From Bog-473 sp963717455 (GTDB lineage: Bacteria; Actinomycetota; Acidimicrobiia; Acidimicrobiales; RAAP-2): 64,000 nucleotides of DNA. This document shows, piece after piece, positions 52,224-62,700 of the stretch. How positions within the stretch are numbered: position 1 is the stretch's first letter; the number at the start of each line of letters is the position of its first letter. Location of the stretch: positions 1,550,001 through 1,614,000 of the forward strand of contig OY970336.1 of assembly GCA_963717455.1 (NCBI GenBank), in the 5' to 3' direction. The translations under genes were made by a program, and so were the position numbers. The notes below the pieces were generated by a model. That model worked only from the letters and a program-made list of their open reading frames with translations, was not told the DNA's origin and ran no database searches.

Positions 52224-52893
52224 GCTGAGAGAAAAGGGATGTGAAGCGTACGAGGACGACCTGGCTGAGCTCGCGCTCGGTGTGCTCACCGGGCGCGCCC
52301 GGGCGCAGGCCCTGTCCCACGTCGAGTCCTGCCCCCGCTGCGCAGAGGACCTAGAGCAGTTGTCCCACGTGGCCGACGCCGTCGCGCAGGTGGCCCCCGA
52401 CGTAGAGCCGCCGATGGGATTCGAGGTGCGGCTCTTCGAGCGGATGGGGGTGGAGGACGTGCGCCGCCGGCGGCGCCGGATCCGGCGGTCGCACTGGGTG
52501 CCGGCCGCGGCGGCTGCCGCCGCGGCGGCGCTGGCCCTCGGCCTGGGCCTGACGATGACGTCGTCCCCGGCGCCGACCGCAATCGCGCCGGTCCATCACG
52601 AGAAGGTGATCTCGGCCGACCTCGTCGAGAAAGGCGCCGCGGTCGGACGCGTGGCGGCCGGCGGGGGTACCCAGCCCTGGCTGTCGATGATGCTGGCCGA
52701 TTCGACGGCGCGGGGGACGGTCAAGTGCATCGTGGTGACCGCGGACGGCGTGACACACCACGTCGGGACCTTCGTCGCCAAGAAGGGCTACGGGGCCTGG
52801 ATCGCCCCCCTGCACTTCAACCCCGCCGACATCCGCACGGCCGAGGTGGTGTCGCCCAGCGGGACGGTCATCGCCACCGCCTCGCTGGGCTGA
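52213..52893 (+). CDS. Membrane anti-sigma factor with zinc-finger (RskA-like)
   Basis: A 226-residue partner that should hold the sigma factor inactive at the membrane. The N-terminal anti-sigma domain has GCEAYEDDLAELALGVLTG and the H-x3-C-x2-C motif HVESCPRC, a zinc and sometimes redox-sensing site. After a basic stretch (RRRRRRIRR) comes a transmembrane helix of alanines and leucines, then an exported RskA-like domain with GAWIAPLHF and EVVSPSGTVIATASLG. It is translationally coupled to the sigma gene. Confidence 0.9.
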   Translation: MSDELREKGCEAYEDDLAELALGVLTGRARAQALSHVESCPRCAEDLEQLSHVADAVAQVAPDVEPPMGFEVRLFERMGVEDVRRRRRRIRRSHWVPAAAAAAAAALALGLGLTMTSSPAPTAIAPVHHEKVISADLVEKGAAVGRVAAGGGTQPWLSMMLADSTARGTVKCIVVTADGVTHHVGTFVAKKGYGAWIAPLHFNPADIRTAEVVSPSGTVIATASLG

Positions 52894-52898
52894 CGCCC

Positions 52899-54341
<1,443 letters not shown>

Positions 54342-54421
54342 GACAGCTCCTTGGGGTCGGATGAACGTGCGCAGGCGCGCATCATTGCGGTGGGCCGGAC
54401 GGCGGAAGCGCAACGCACGTG

Positions 54422-54439
54422 CTCCGACCTCTGTCGGAG
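54422..54439 (-). promoter_or_regulatory. Hairpin in the ahcY leader
   Basis: CTCCGAC (54422-54428) and GTCGGAG (54433-54439) form a perfect seven-base stem with a four-base loop, in the roughly 110-base leader predicted upstream of ahcY. I could not fit the known SAH riboswitch consensus to the leader. Confidence 0.4.
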
Positions 54440-54457
54440 GCCGCGTACCCGCCGTAG

Positions 54458-54463
54458 ATAATA
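54458..54463 (-). promoter_or_regulatory. Likely -10 box of ahcY
   Basis: On the minus strand TATTAT, one base off TATAAT, lies about 117 bases before ATG 54341. I saw no good -35. This is one of the few promoters here that leaves a long leader. Confidence 0.45.
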
Positions 54464-54574
54464 GGCACTCGGGGACGGGGTCCGGGCGCAATCCGCCTGA
54501 CACGGCAACAGGGAATCACGAGTCCGGCCTCAAAGCTGCCCGAAAGGGGGACGGCCGGGCAGCCGCTAGCTGGG

Positions 54575-55909
54575 CTAGGACACGGTCTCGAGAGCCCGGC
54601 TCGTTTTTCGGCGTAGGCAGACCCAGGCGGTCACGAGCAACGTCACCGCCTGCGCGCCGAGCACCACCGTCCCGAAAACCGGGGAGGTGGGATGAGCGAC
54701 GAGGCACGCGAGCATGCACGCGATGCCGATCAGGAGAGGAGGCCACGGCCGCGCGACGCCGAGTGCGATACCGCCGTTGATCACGATGCCGGTGGCGCCG
54801 GCGATCGACATGGCGATCCCGAGCACAAGCATCAAGGAGAGCGACGCGGTGTGCTGCGCCAGCACCTTGCCGATCACGTGCCGCAGTACGAGGAGCATTC
54901 CCGTCACGGCCAATCCGAGTACGAGTGTTCCCGCAGACGCGAGCACGACAGTGCGCCTCTTGGCATGAACCCGCACGTACGGAAAGATGAGCGTGCTGAC
55001 CGCAACGAGGACGAGGTAGACACCCTTTGAGGGGACGGAGGCGAGGTCGTACTGCGTCGCAGCGGAGTGCGAGAGCACTCTCGGGGAGATGAGGATGTCC
55101 AACTGCACGAAAAGCCCGATCAACACCAGCGCGAGCCATGTGTGGAGCATGGAGGTCATCTGGCGGGGAACCGGGGGCGAGGTCGTGGTCCTCCGGGGTA
55201 CCGAGACGAGCGCCACTCCGGTGGCGACAGCGAGCGCGGCAGACAATCCGTCCAATCCCCACAGCAGCCCGGCGATCGTCCCCAGCACGATCCTCGTCCC
55301 GCCTTCGAGGAACAGGTTGCCTCCCATCGCGGTGAAGCGCTGAGCCGCGATCAGGGAGCCGCGCCGTATGGCCAACGGAATGGCCACGATGACCTGAGCA
55401 GCCACACACGCCACCGCCACCAGCGGCAGGTGGAGTGCATAGGCCACGACAGGCGATACCGCCGCCCCCGCGGCGACGAGCACCACGACTTGCACCGCCG
55501 TCAGCCGCATGGGGGGAGCCCCGTCGACCTCGAGAGCGGCGGCGCGCAGGGGTACACCCGACGGGATCAGCGACGCGATGAAAAACAGCCCGAAGAGGGT
55601 CGATAGCCCAGTGAAGCCCTCCTGGTGCAGGTGCCGCGAGAGGACGGCCAACAGAATGACCGTCGAAACGCCGATGGAGACAGTGCCACCCCACAGGAGG
55701 AGGCCCCCGACGGTGGTCCGACTCCGGGGCTTCGTGTCCGTTGCCACACGGATTGCATCGGATGAAGCAGGCCTATCCTGAGGATGAACTGCGCGCAGAG
55801 GACCAAGGGGTCCGGCGGCGCGTGGAACCGGCTGCCAGGGGCGGGTGGCGATGGCAGCAGTCACCAGCACACAGGCCAGGTACCCGCAGAAGATCAAGTC
55901 GAGGATCAT
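54575..55909 (-). CDS. Polysaccharide flippase-like membrane protein (Wzx/PST type)
   Basis: A 444-residue membrane protein with about twelve to thirteen helices. From residue 68 on (GGLLLWGGTVSIGVSTVILLAVLSRHL) it resembles the PST/MATE-type exporters that flip lipid-linked glycans; AAQRFTAMGGNLFLEGGTRIVLG and the later half fit. An extra N-terminal helix and a 40-residue charged linker precede this. GTG 55747 would remove them and is a possible true start; ATG 55909 has a GATAAT-like box about 30 bases upstream. It probably exports the glycan built by the genes to the right. Confidence 0.78.
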   Translation of the reverse strand: MILDLIFCGYLACVLVTAAIATRPWQPVPRAAGPLGPLRAVHPQDRPASSDAIRVATDTKPRSRTTVGGLLLWGGTVSIGVSTVILLAVLSRHLHQEGFTGLSTLFGLFFIASLIPSGVPLRAAALEVDGAPPMRLTAVQVVVLVAAGAAVSPVVAYALHLPLVAVACVAAQVIVAIPLAIRRGSLIAAQRFTAMGGNLFLEGGTRIVLGTIAGLLWGLDGLSAALAVATGVALVSVPRRTTTSPPVPRQMTSMLHTWLALVLIGLFVQLDILISPRVLSHSAATQYDLASVPSKGVYLVLVAVSTLIFPYVRVHAKRRTVVLASAGTLVLGLAVTGMLLVLRHVIGKVLAQHTASLSLMLVLGIAMSIAGATGIVINGGIALGVARPWPPLLIGIACMLACLVAHPTSPVFGTVVLGAQAVTLLVTAWVCLRRKTSRALETVS

Positions 55910-56134
55910 TGGACCGCCGAGGGTCCAGGGTCTTTAATTATCGCGCAACCTCCCTGGTCGTAATCACGACAAATCCAATGGGATTTGCCGACAATTAAGT
56001 GTGCGCATCCAACTGTTCTCGGCAAGCTAACGCCGGCCGGTGCGCGCCCGATAGAGCCGTTCGACGCATTCTCGGGGAGGGCGTGCGTGGTGGGGCTGCA
56101 GCACCATATTCCGAGAAGATTCCTGTACATGCCG

Positions 56135-56166
56135 GTGTTAACACTGCAGCAGGTCCGTGTTAACAC
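56135..56166. repeat. Two GTGTTAACAC palindromes, possible operator
   Basis: The perfect ten-base palindrome GTGTTAACAC occurs at 56135-56144 and again at 56157-56166. The centres are 22 bases apart, about two helical turns, as for a repressor that binds as two dimers on one DNA face. No gene for a regulator is adjacent. Confidence 0.5.
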
Positions 56167-56360
56167 CATGCATCACCGGCGGGAGCAGCGAGCCGCCCGG
56201 CGCGGCGCGGGCGGGCGACCGCGGCGCTGTCGTCGCGCCAACGGGCCGATCCCCTCCTGCCGGACCGCTTCTCCGAACGGGCTCCAGCGGCGCTGCCGGA
56301 CCGATCCGCGTGGGTGCAGCCCCGATCAGCGGCGGCCACGCCAAGGACACCAAGCCAAAC

Positions 56361-56417
56361 GTGGGTAAGAGCAAACAAACGTGGGTAAGAGCAAACAAAC
56401 GTGGATAAGGAGCAAAA
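56361..56417. repeat. 20-base tandem repeat, 2.9 copies
   Basis: Two identical 20-base units (56361-56380, 56381-56400) beginning GTGGGTAAGAGC are followed by a partial variant copy (56401-56417). The unit is AT-richer than the genome and its length is not a multiple of three. Confidence 0.8.
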
Positions 56418-56624
56418 TTGAGTGTCTATGTATACGAGCCAAACCGTCCGAGGCGTGGCCGAACACAACCGTATGTCGCATCGTGGTCCGAAGGGGAATT
56501 CGGACGACCTCTTTTGATGCATCGATAGAGAAGAAGTAGGAGTGGAAATCCACCCGCCTGTCGGACTACCGTGCCGCACACGGTTCGGGGGATCGGAGGC
56601 TGGTGGTGGAATGAGGAGCCTGCG

Positions 56625-56672
56625 GAACAAGAGCAGCCTAAGGACTGGGAACAAGAGCAGCCTAAGGACTGG
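56625..56672. repeat. 24-base perfect tandem duplication
   Basis: Bases 56625-56648 and 56649-56672 are identical, beginning GAACAAGAGCAG. In one frame this would encode EQEQPKDW twice, but the frame has no other support as a gene. Confidence 0.8.
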
Positions 56673-56746
56673 TTGGTCACAGGGGAAATGTCGTGTGCGA
56701 TCGGGGGGGGCCCGCGCCTGGACGCTAACGCAGCATCGCCCGCGCT

Positions 56747-57880
56747 ATGTCCGGTGACGCCCCTCGCCTGACCGTCATCATCCCGGCGTTCAATGAGGCC
56801 GTTCGCCTCACTCAACGCGCGTCGAGATTGAGGGTTGCGGTCGAAGACGGGGTCCTCTGCCCTCGCGCAACAGAACTCATCGTCGTCGACGACGGCAGTG
56901 CCGATGAGACGGGATGGCGAGCCGAGGAGCTCTTGTCTTCGACGTTCCCCCGGTTACGGGTGCTGAGGCTCCATGACAACGCAGGCAAGGGGGCAGCCAT
57001 ACGGTTAGGCACGTCTGCCGCCTCGGCACCGGTGGTTCTCTTCATGGACGCCGACATGTCCGTGGATCCGATCGAGATTCCCCGCCTTGTGAAGGCGATC
57101 GGCCCATCCGACGTCGCGATCGGGTCGCGGTCGCTCACTGACTCCATCGTGGAGACGGATGGCGTGAAGCGGAAGGTCATGGGTCGGGCGTTCAATATCT
57201 TGGTGAGCAACCTGACCAAGATGCCCTTTCGCGACACCCAGTGCGGTTTCAAGGCATTCCGCACCCCCCTGGCGCGCGTCCTGTTCCATCTGATGCGTGT
57301 GCAGCAGTTCGCATTCGACGTCGAGGTGCTCAGCCTGGCCCGCCAATTGCGGATGGACATCGCAGAGGTGCCCGTGAGTTGGCGCGAAGTAGGCCAGAGC
57401 AAAGTACGGATACTGGTTGATCCTCTCTCCATGACGCGGGACGTAGTGAGCGCGAGCAGGAGGCGTGATTGGCCGAACGTCCCGGCGCTGGCCGTCACAC
57501 CCGGTCCAGGGGAGAGACGAAGGTCACCATCTCGGATCGTGGGGGAGCTCCATAAAGCGCTCGGGCCGAATTATCCGATGGTGATGCTTTCGGAGGACCA
57601 ATTACTCGTATTGTTGCCGCTCTGTGATCCGGTGTTTGTGCACGAGACGGCCGGACGGCTGCGACAGCTCGAGACCATGGTCACCGTACGAGAACGCTCG
57701 GTGACCTTTCAGCAGCTGATGGACGTGGCTCCGTTCAAATGGATTGACGGCGAGGAGGACGGGCTCGTTGTGGCTTTCCAAGATGGCGCCAAAATCTTGA
57801 CCACTCACAAGCCAATCGAAGGTTGGGAGTCCGTCAGGTCGGACCGGCCGAATCCGCTTAGGAGCCGTTTGCACGCATGA
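56747..57880 (+). CDS. GT2 glycosyltransferase (polyprenyl-phosphate type) with extra C-terminal domain
   Basis: A 377-residue protein. Residues 1-240 are a dolichyl-phosphate-glucose/mannose synthase-like domain: TVIIPAFNEAVRLTQRA, VVDDGSADETG, HDNAGKGAAIRLG, the metal motif FMDADMSVDP and FRDTQCGFKAFR. It would charge a polyprenyl phosphate with sugar. Residues 270-377 (from ELHKALGPNYP to the end) form an additional soluble domain that I do not recognise. The stop overlaps the next gene (ATGA); four genes from here to the window edge are coupled this way. Confidence 0.87.
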   Translation: MSGDAPRLTVIIPAFNEAVRLTQRASRLRVAVEDGVLCPRATELIVVDDGSADETGWRAEELLSSTFPRLRVLRLHDNAGKGAAIRLGTSAASAPVVLFMDADMSVDPIEIPRLVKAIGPSDVAIGSRSLTDSIVETDGVKRKVMGRAFNILVSNLTKMPFRDTQCGFKAFRTPLARVLFHLMRVQQFAFDVEVLSLARQLRMDIAEVPVSWREVGQSKVRILVDPLSMTRDVVSASRRRDWPNVPALAVTPGPGERRRSPSRIVGELHKALGPNYPMVMLSEDQLLVLLPLCDPVFVHETAGRLRQLETMVTVRERSVTFQQLMDVAPFKWIDGEEDGLVVAFQDGAKILTTHKPIEGWESVRSDRPNPLRSRLHA

Positions 57881-58977
57881 GGATTGTCGCTGTCAATTGG
57901 CGCGACCTCACGCACCCGTTAGCAGGCGGCGCTGAGGTGATGGTCGACCGCCTCCTCGATGGGCTTGCTGCCAGGGGGCACGACGTCGCGTTGGTGTGCG
58001 GAGGCCCTGTTGCACAGCACCCGTACGAGGTCATCAACGCCGGGGGCACCTACAGCCAGTATCTGCGCGCGCCGGTGGCGTGCCTGACCCGGTTTCGCGA
58101 CGCGGACGTGGTCATTGACGCCGAGAATGGGCTGCCGTACTTCTCGCCGCTGTGGCGCCGCCGGCCCTCAGTCTGCCTGGTGTTCCACTTGCACACTGAC
58201 CAGTGGCGGACTCGATTCCCGGTACCGGTGGCGGGTGCATGCTCTTGGCTGGAGCGCGCCATCATGCCCTTGGTGTACCGGAACCGGCCCTTTGTGGCCA
58301 TCTCCCGGTCGACATCGGAGTCGCTCCAGGCCGTCGGTGTCCCCCCGGACCACATCACTGTGATCGAGTCGGGTGTCGACATCCCCACAGTTCCCGTGCC
58401 AGAGAAGTCGGACCAGCCGCTGTTCGTTTCCCTCAATCGCATCGTGCCCCACAAACGCATCGACCTGTTGGTCAAGGCGTGGGAGATCGCCGGGCCCGAG
58501 ATCGGCGGGAAGCTCGTCATCGCCGGGGACGGGCCTGCACTCGGCGCCGTGAGAAGGCTCGCAGCCGCGGTCCCCAATGTCGAAGTCGCGGGACGGGTCA
58601 GCGAGGAGGTCAAACTCGATCTGCTGGGCCGCTCCTGGGCCCTGCTCAGCGCGGCGCACCACGAGGGTTGGGGCATGTCGGTGACGGAGGCGGCGACGTT
58701 CGGGACGCCAGCGCTCGCGGTCGACGCGCCCGGTATTCGCGACGCCGTCCTGGATGGCGTGACCGGTCTCCTCGTGCGCGAAACGGACGGATCGGCCATC
58801 CCCCGAGCGCTCGCAGCCGCGATGATCCTGTTTGCTAAAGACCCCGAGCAGCGCTGGGCCCTCGGCTCGTCGGCCCGCCTGCGGGTCGAGGAATTCACCT
58901 GGGATCGCTTCGTCGACCGCTGGGAGGTTCTTCTCCGGAGGGTCGCGGATGGCGGCATCGACTCGGTGACGCCGTGA
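57877..58977 (+). CDS. GT4-family glycosyltransferase
   Basis: A 366-residue GT-B enzyme. The N-terminal half starts RIVAVNWRDLTHPLAGGAEVM, the acceptor-side glycine loop. The C-terminal half has FVSLNRIVPHKRIDLLVKAW, LVIAGDGPALGAV and the donor-binding E-x7-E motif in the stretch HHEGWGMSVTEAATFGTP. The sugar is unknown; mannose- or glucose-type donors are usual. Overlaps of four bases at both ends place it in the glycan operon. There is no membrane segment. Confidence 0.9.
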   Translation: MRIVAVNWRDLTHPLAGGAEVMVDRLLDGLAARGHDVALVCGGPVAQHPYEVINAGGTYSQYLRAPVACLTRFRDADVVIDAENGLPYFSPLWRRRPSVCLVFHLHTDQWRTRFPVPVAGACSWLERAIMPLVYRNRPFVAISRSTSESLQAVGVPPDHITVIESGVDIPTVPVPEKSDQPLFVSLNRIVPHKRIDLLVKAWEIAGPEIGGKLVIAGDGPALGAVRRLAAAVPNVEVAGRVSEEVKLDLLGRSWALLSAAHHEGWGMSVTEAATFGTPALAVDAPGIRDAVLDGVTGLLVRETDGSAIPRALAAAMILFAKDPEQRWALGSSARLRVEEFTWDRFVDRWEVLLRRVADGGIDSVTP

Positions 58978-59720
58978 ACGCAACACGGGACCGGCGGGCC
59001 TTCATCGGGGAGATCGGACGTTCCATGCATCTCCTGCGGGGTTTCCGCTCACAGTATGAGGACCCCGACGGCTTCTACACCATGTTGGCCGACGACACCG
59101 TCGAGCTGGTGCGGGAGTTCCGGCCGCTGGCTGGGCAGCGGGTGGTGGACGTGGGTGGGGGTAAGGGGTACTTCGCAGAATCCTTCCGACGCGCCGGAGC
59201 TGAGAGCGTGTTCGTGGAGCCGTTCTGGGATTCTCTGGGCGACACCGGCAAGAAGCTCGGGTTCGGCGTCATCGGGGACGGGATGCACCTCCCCTTCCCG
59301 GACGGCGCCTTCGACGTCAGCCACTCCTCCAACGTGCTCGAGCATGTCACCGATCCAAGGATGTTCTTCGACGAGATGCTGCGAGTCATCGCCAACCGCG
59401 GGATCATGTTCTTGGCCTTCACCAACTGGTTCTCGCCTTTCGGAGGGCATGAAACCTCGCCCTGGCACTATCTGGGGGGCGAGCGGGCCGCCGCGCGCTA
59501 TGAGCGGAAAGCGGGTTACCCTCCCAAAAACCGCTACGGTTCTAGCCTCTTTCGGCTCGACATCGCGACGGTGCTGTCATGGGCTCGCGCCCGTCAGGAC
59601 GCCGAGCTGCTCGATGCGTTCCCGCGCTATTACCCGCGGTGGGCGAGGCCGATGGTCGCCGTTCCCGGGCTGCGTGAAGTGGCGACGTGGAACCTGGTGA
59701 TCGTCATGCGTCGGCGATGA
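58974..59720 (+). CDS. Class I SAM-dependent methyltransferase
   Basis: A 248-residue methyltransferase. The SAM-binding motif is VVDVGGGKGYFAESFRRAGA; motif II lies at VIGDGMHLPFPDGAFDVSHSSNVLEHV. The rest resembles enzymes of glycan or glycolipid loci, so O-methylation of a sugar is a fair guess from context, not from sequence. The GTG start and the stop each overlap a neighbour by four bases. Confidence 0.88.
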   Translation: MNATRDRRAFIGEIGRSMHLLRGFRSQYEDPDGFYTMLADDTVELVREFRPLAGQRVVDVGGGKGYFAESFRRAGAESVFVEPFWDSLGDTGKKLGFGVIGDGMHLPFPDGAFDVSHSSNVLEHVTDPRMFFDEMLRVIANRGIMFLAFTNWFSPFGGHETSPWHYLGGERAAARYERKAGYPPKNRYGSSLFRLDIATVLSWARARQDAELLDAFPRYYPRWARPMVAVPGLREVATWNLVIVMRRR

Positions 59721-62700
59721 GCGTCGACGCCGAAGCGCCACCGCTCGCTCGCGAGGCACTCGAGAACCCGGCAGACGAGAAACAAGGCAACGTCCGCACT
59801 CGACGCCTACTCCTGCCCCGGATCCATAGGAGGGAGCCGGGGCAGGACGCCGCCGACGGTCCGCTCAGCCGATGGGTTCTGGCGGTCATCGGAGCCAGTT
59901 TCCTCGGCGTCTCGTTCGCCCAGTCTCCGGGCCTGATTGAGTTCGACACGAAGCTGCCGCTCAGCGTCTCGCCCATCTCGTACTTCGACTCCCTCCTGCG
60001 CCTCTGGAACCCGTCGACCTTCGGTGGGGTAGTGGCCCAGGGCGTGGGTTTCCTCATGCCGCAAGGGCTGTTCAATGCGGTGGGGTACGTCCTTCACATC
60101 CCCGTCTGGGTGACTGAGCGGCTCTGGCTGGCGACCCTCCTCACGGTTGGCTGCTGGGGGCTCATTCGCCTGGCTGAGGCGCTCGGGATCGGGAACCGCT
60201 GGGCCCGCGTCATCGCTGGTGTCGCCTACTGTGTGGCGCCGATCGTCGTGACCTGGATCAGCACCTCGGGCGACTTGCTGGCGGTGATGCTCCTGCCCTG
60301 GCTGTTGACGCCGCTCGTGCACGGGTCAAAGGAGGGGTCGACTCGACGGGCCGCGGCCCGTTCGGGCGTGGCGTTCGCGCTCATGGGGGGCGCCAACGGG
60401 GCGGTCGTTGTAGCAACCCTGCCAGTGGCGTTGATCTGGCTGATGACTCGCACCTCCGGCCCGCGACGCCGCTCGCTCGCGCTGTGGTGGGTCGTCGCGA
60501 TCGGGATGGCGTGCTTCTGGTGGGTGGGCGCCCTCGCATGCCTCAATCATTTCGGCTACAACTACTTGCCTTTCACGGAGACCTCCGCGGTCACTACGAG
60601 TACGGCGTCGGCGTTCGAGTCCATCCGCGGGGCCTCCTTCTGGATCAACTACTTCAACCTGGGCGGCCCGTATCTACGCGGCGCGTGGATTCTCGTCTCC
60701 ATCCCGGCGGTCATTGTCGGGACCGCCACGGTGTCCGCCCTCGGTCTGGCAGGGCTGTGCCGGCGGATACCGGAGCGGTTGTTCCTGGTCACCTCGCTCG
60801 TGTTCGGGGTCGTGGTGATCATGGCGGGCTACCCGGGCGCGTGGGGCGGCCCCTTCTCGCACACCGCCCAGCATCTCCTCCAACACCAGCTGGCGGCGTT
60901 CCGCAACGTCAGCAAATTCTCACCCGACGTCGCCCTTCCAATCGCGCTCGGGTTGGCCTGGACTCTATCGGCCCAGCGTGGCTCAGTGCGCCGTAGCGTC
61001 ACCCGGCTCGTGCCGAGCCGGGCAGTACTGCGCGTCATCGTCACGGTCGTCGCCGTTGCCGCGGTCTTCCTAGCCGCGGCACCATTCTTGCGTGGCGAGC
61101 TGTACCGGAGCGGAGGCTTCACCGCCATTCCGTCCTACTGGCAGAAGGCGGGGGCGTTCCTCAACGAGCATCAGGGGCATGAAAACGCGGTGTTGGTTCC
61201 CGGATCGAACGAGTTCGGCGACTACACCTGGGGTGACCCAATCGACGAGCCGCTTGAGATCGTCGCCTCGACAGCGCTCGAGTGGCGCGACGTCGTCCCG
61301 CTGGGCTCCAACGGCTACAACCAGATGATGAGCGCGATCGAACAGGCGCTCGACAACGGCACGCCGACTGCGGGCCTGGCCCAGTTTCTCTCGCGAAGGC
61401 ATCGACTACGTCGTCGAGCGCAACGACCTGAATCTAAAGACCACGGGCGCACCACCCCCGGCGCAGGTGCATCAGGTGCTGTCGGAGACCCCCGGGCTGA
61501 CCGAGGTCGCGTCCTTCGGGCCCTACCTCCCGGCCACACAGGTCGCGCTCGGCGGGCTTCCTGTCTACGACTCCAGCGCGTTCTTGCGGCTCCGGCCCGT
61601 GAACATCTATCGGGTCGACGGCACGTCGTCGGCCGTGCGGACCTTCCCCGCGGCCGACCCGGTCGTCGTCAGCGGCGACGTGAGCTCCGTCATGCCCTTG
61701 TCCGGTGAGGGCGTGCTGGACGGCCGGGCATCGGTACTGAGCGGGGATCCTGACTCGCCAGGCGTTGCCCAGGCTCCTGACGCGACCTGGGCGATCACTG
61801 ACGGCAACCAGCGCCGGAGCGTCGCGTTCGGAGCCATTCGCTACAACGAGTCGTACCTGCTCGGACAGCGACAGACGCTCCCCGGCCACACGACCGGGGT
61901 ACCCCTTTCCTTCGCCGTGGTGACCGGCCAAGAGCACCAGACGGTGTCCGCCCCGGTGGGCGCAGTCTCCGTGTCGGCCTCCTCGTTCGGTGCTACGCCG
62001 CTGGTCTACGTGCCGACTTTGGGACCAGCCGCGGCTTTCGACGACGACCCCAACTCGGCATGGGTCGCCAGCGTCTCCAAAGACTCGGTTGGGCAGTGGG
62101 TGGCAATCACGTTCGACAAGCCGATCCGCCTGTCCACCATCAAGGTGAGGCCGCTTGCCGGGCAGCGACGGCAGCCGACGATAAGCGCCGTGAGGATCAC
62201 CACAGACCGCGGCACCGTGACCCGGTATATGCCTCTGGGGAAAAAGACGTACACGCTGTCCGTAGCCCCCGGCGAGAGTCGCCATCTGAAGATCACCCTC
62301 GCAGGGGTCAGGCCCGCCCCACCAGTGCCGCCAGGGAGCATTGTGCTCGGTGCCGGCATCTCGGGGATCTCAATCCCGGGCGTTTCGTACCAGCAGCGCA
62401 TGCTGTTGCCAGACGACGAGGCCGCAGCCTTCTCTTCGGCCGCGGCCGAGGCACCCGTGGTGGACTTGAACCGTCCCATCCCCAATCAGAACCTTTCCCT
62501 CGGTCTCCTCTCAACCGACGACCCCGACATGAGTCGGGTCTTCGCACTGCCCAAGGCGGGGACGTACACCGCATTCGGCACGGCAGTGCCACAGCCAGGC
62601 CGATCCCTGGACGACCTCATTGGCTTGTTGACAGCGCAGCGCCGGGGCAGCCTCGCGGTGACCGCGAGCTCGACATTGGGCGACCTCCCGCGGTTCCGGG

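Larger units (their letters stand above)
55910..56746. other. AT-richer intergenic region with palindromes and tandem repeats
   Basis: About 840 bases with no convincing gene on either strand. Base composition is clearly less GC-rich than the coding parts. It holds paired perfect palindromes, a 20-base and a 24-base tandem repeat (listed separately), and should contain the promoters of the divergent flippase and glycosyltransferase genes. Confidence 0.55.

Noticed and set aside
54342..54460. SAH riboswitch in the ahcY leader
   Set aside because: A hairpin is present, but the conserved core of the known SAH riboswitch could not be matched by eye. Reported only as a hairpin.
56361..56417. CRISPR array
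   Set aside because: The repeats are directly adjacent with no spacers and no cas genes are near.
56571..56771. 66-codon ORF with EQEQPKDW twice
   Set aside because: It overlaps the GT2 start, lacks a ribosome site and has no recognisable family. The repeat is better described as a DNA duplication.
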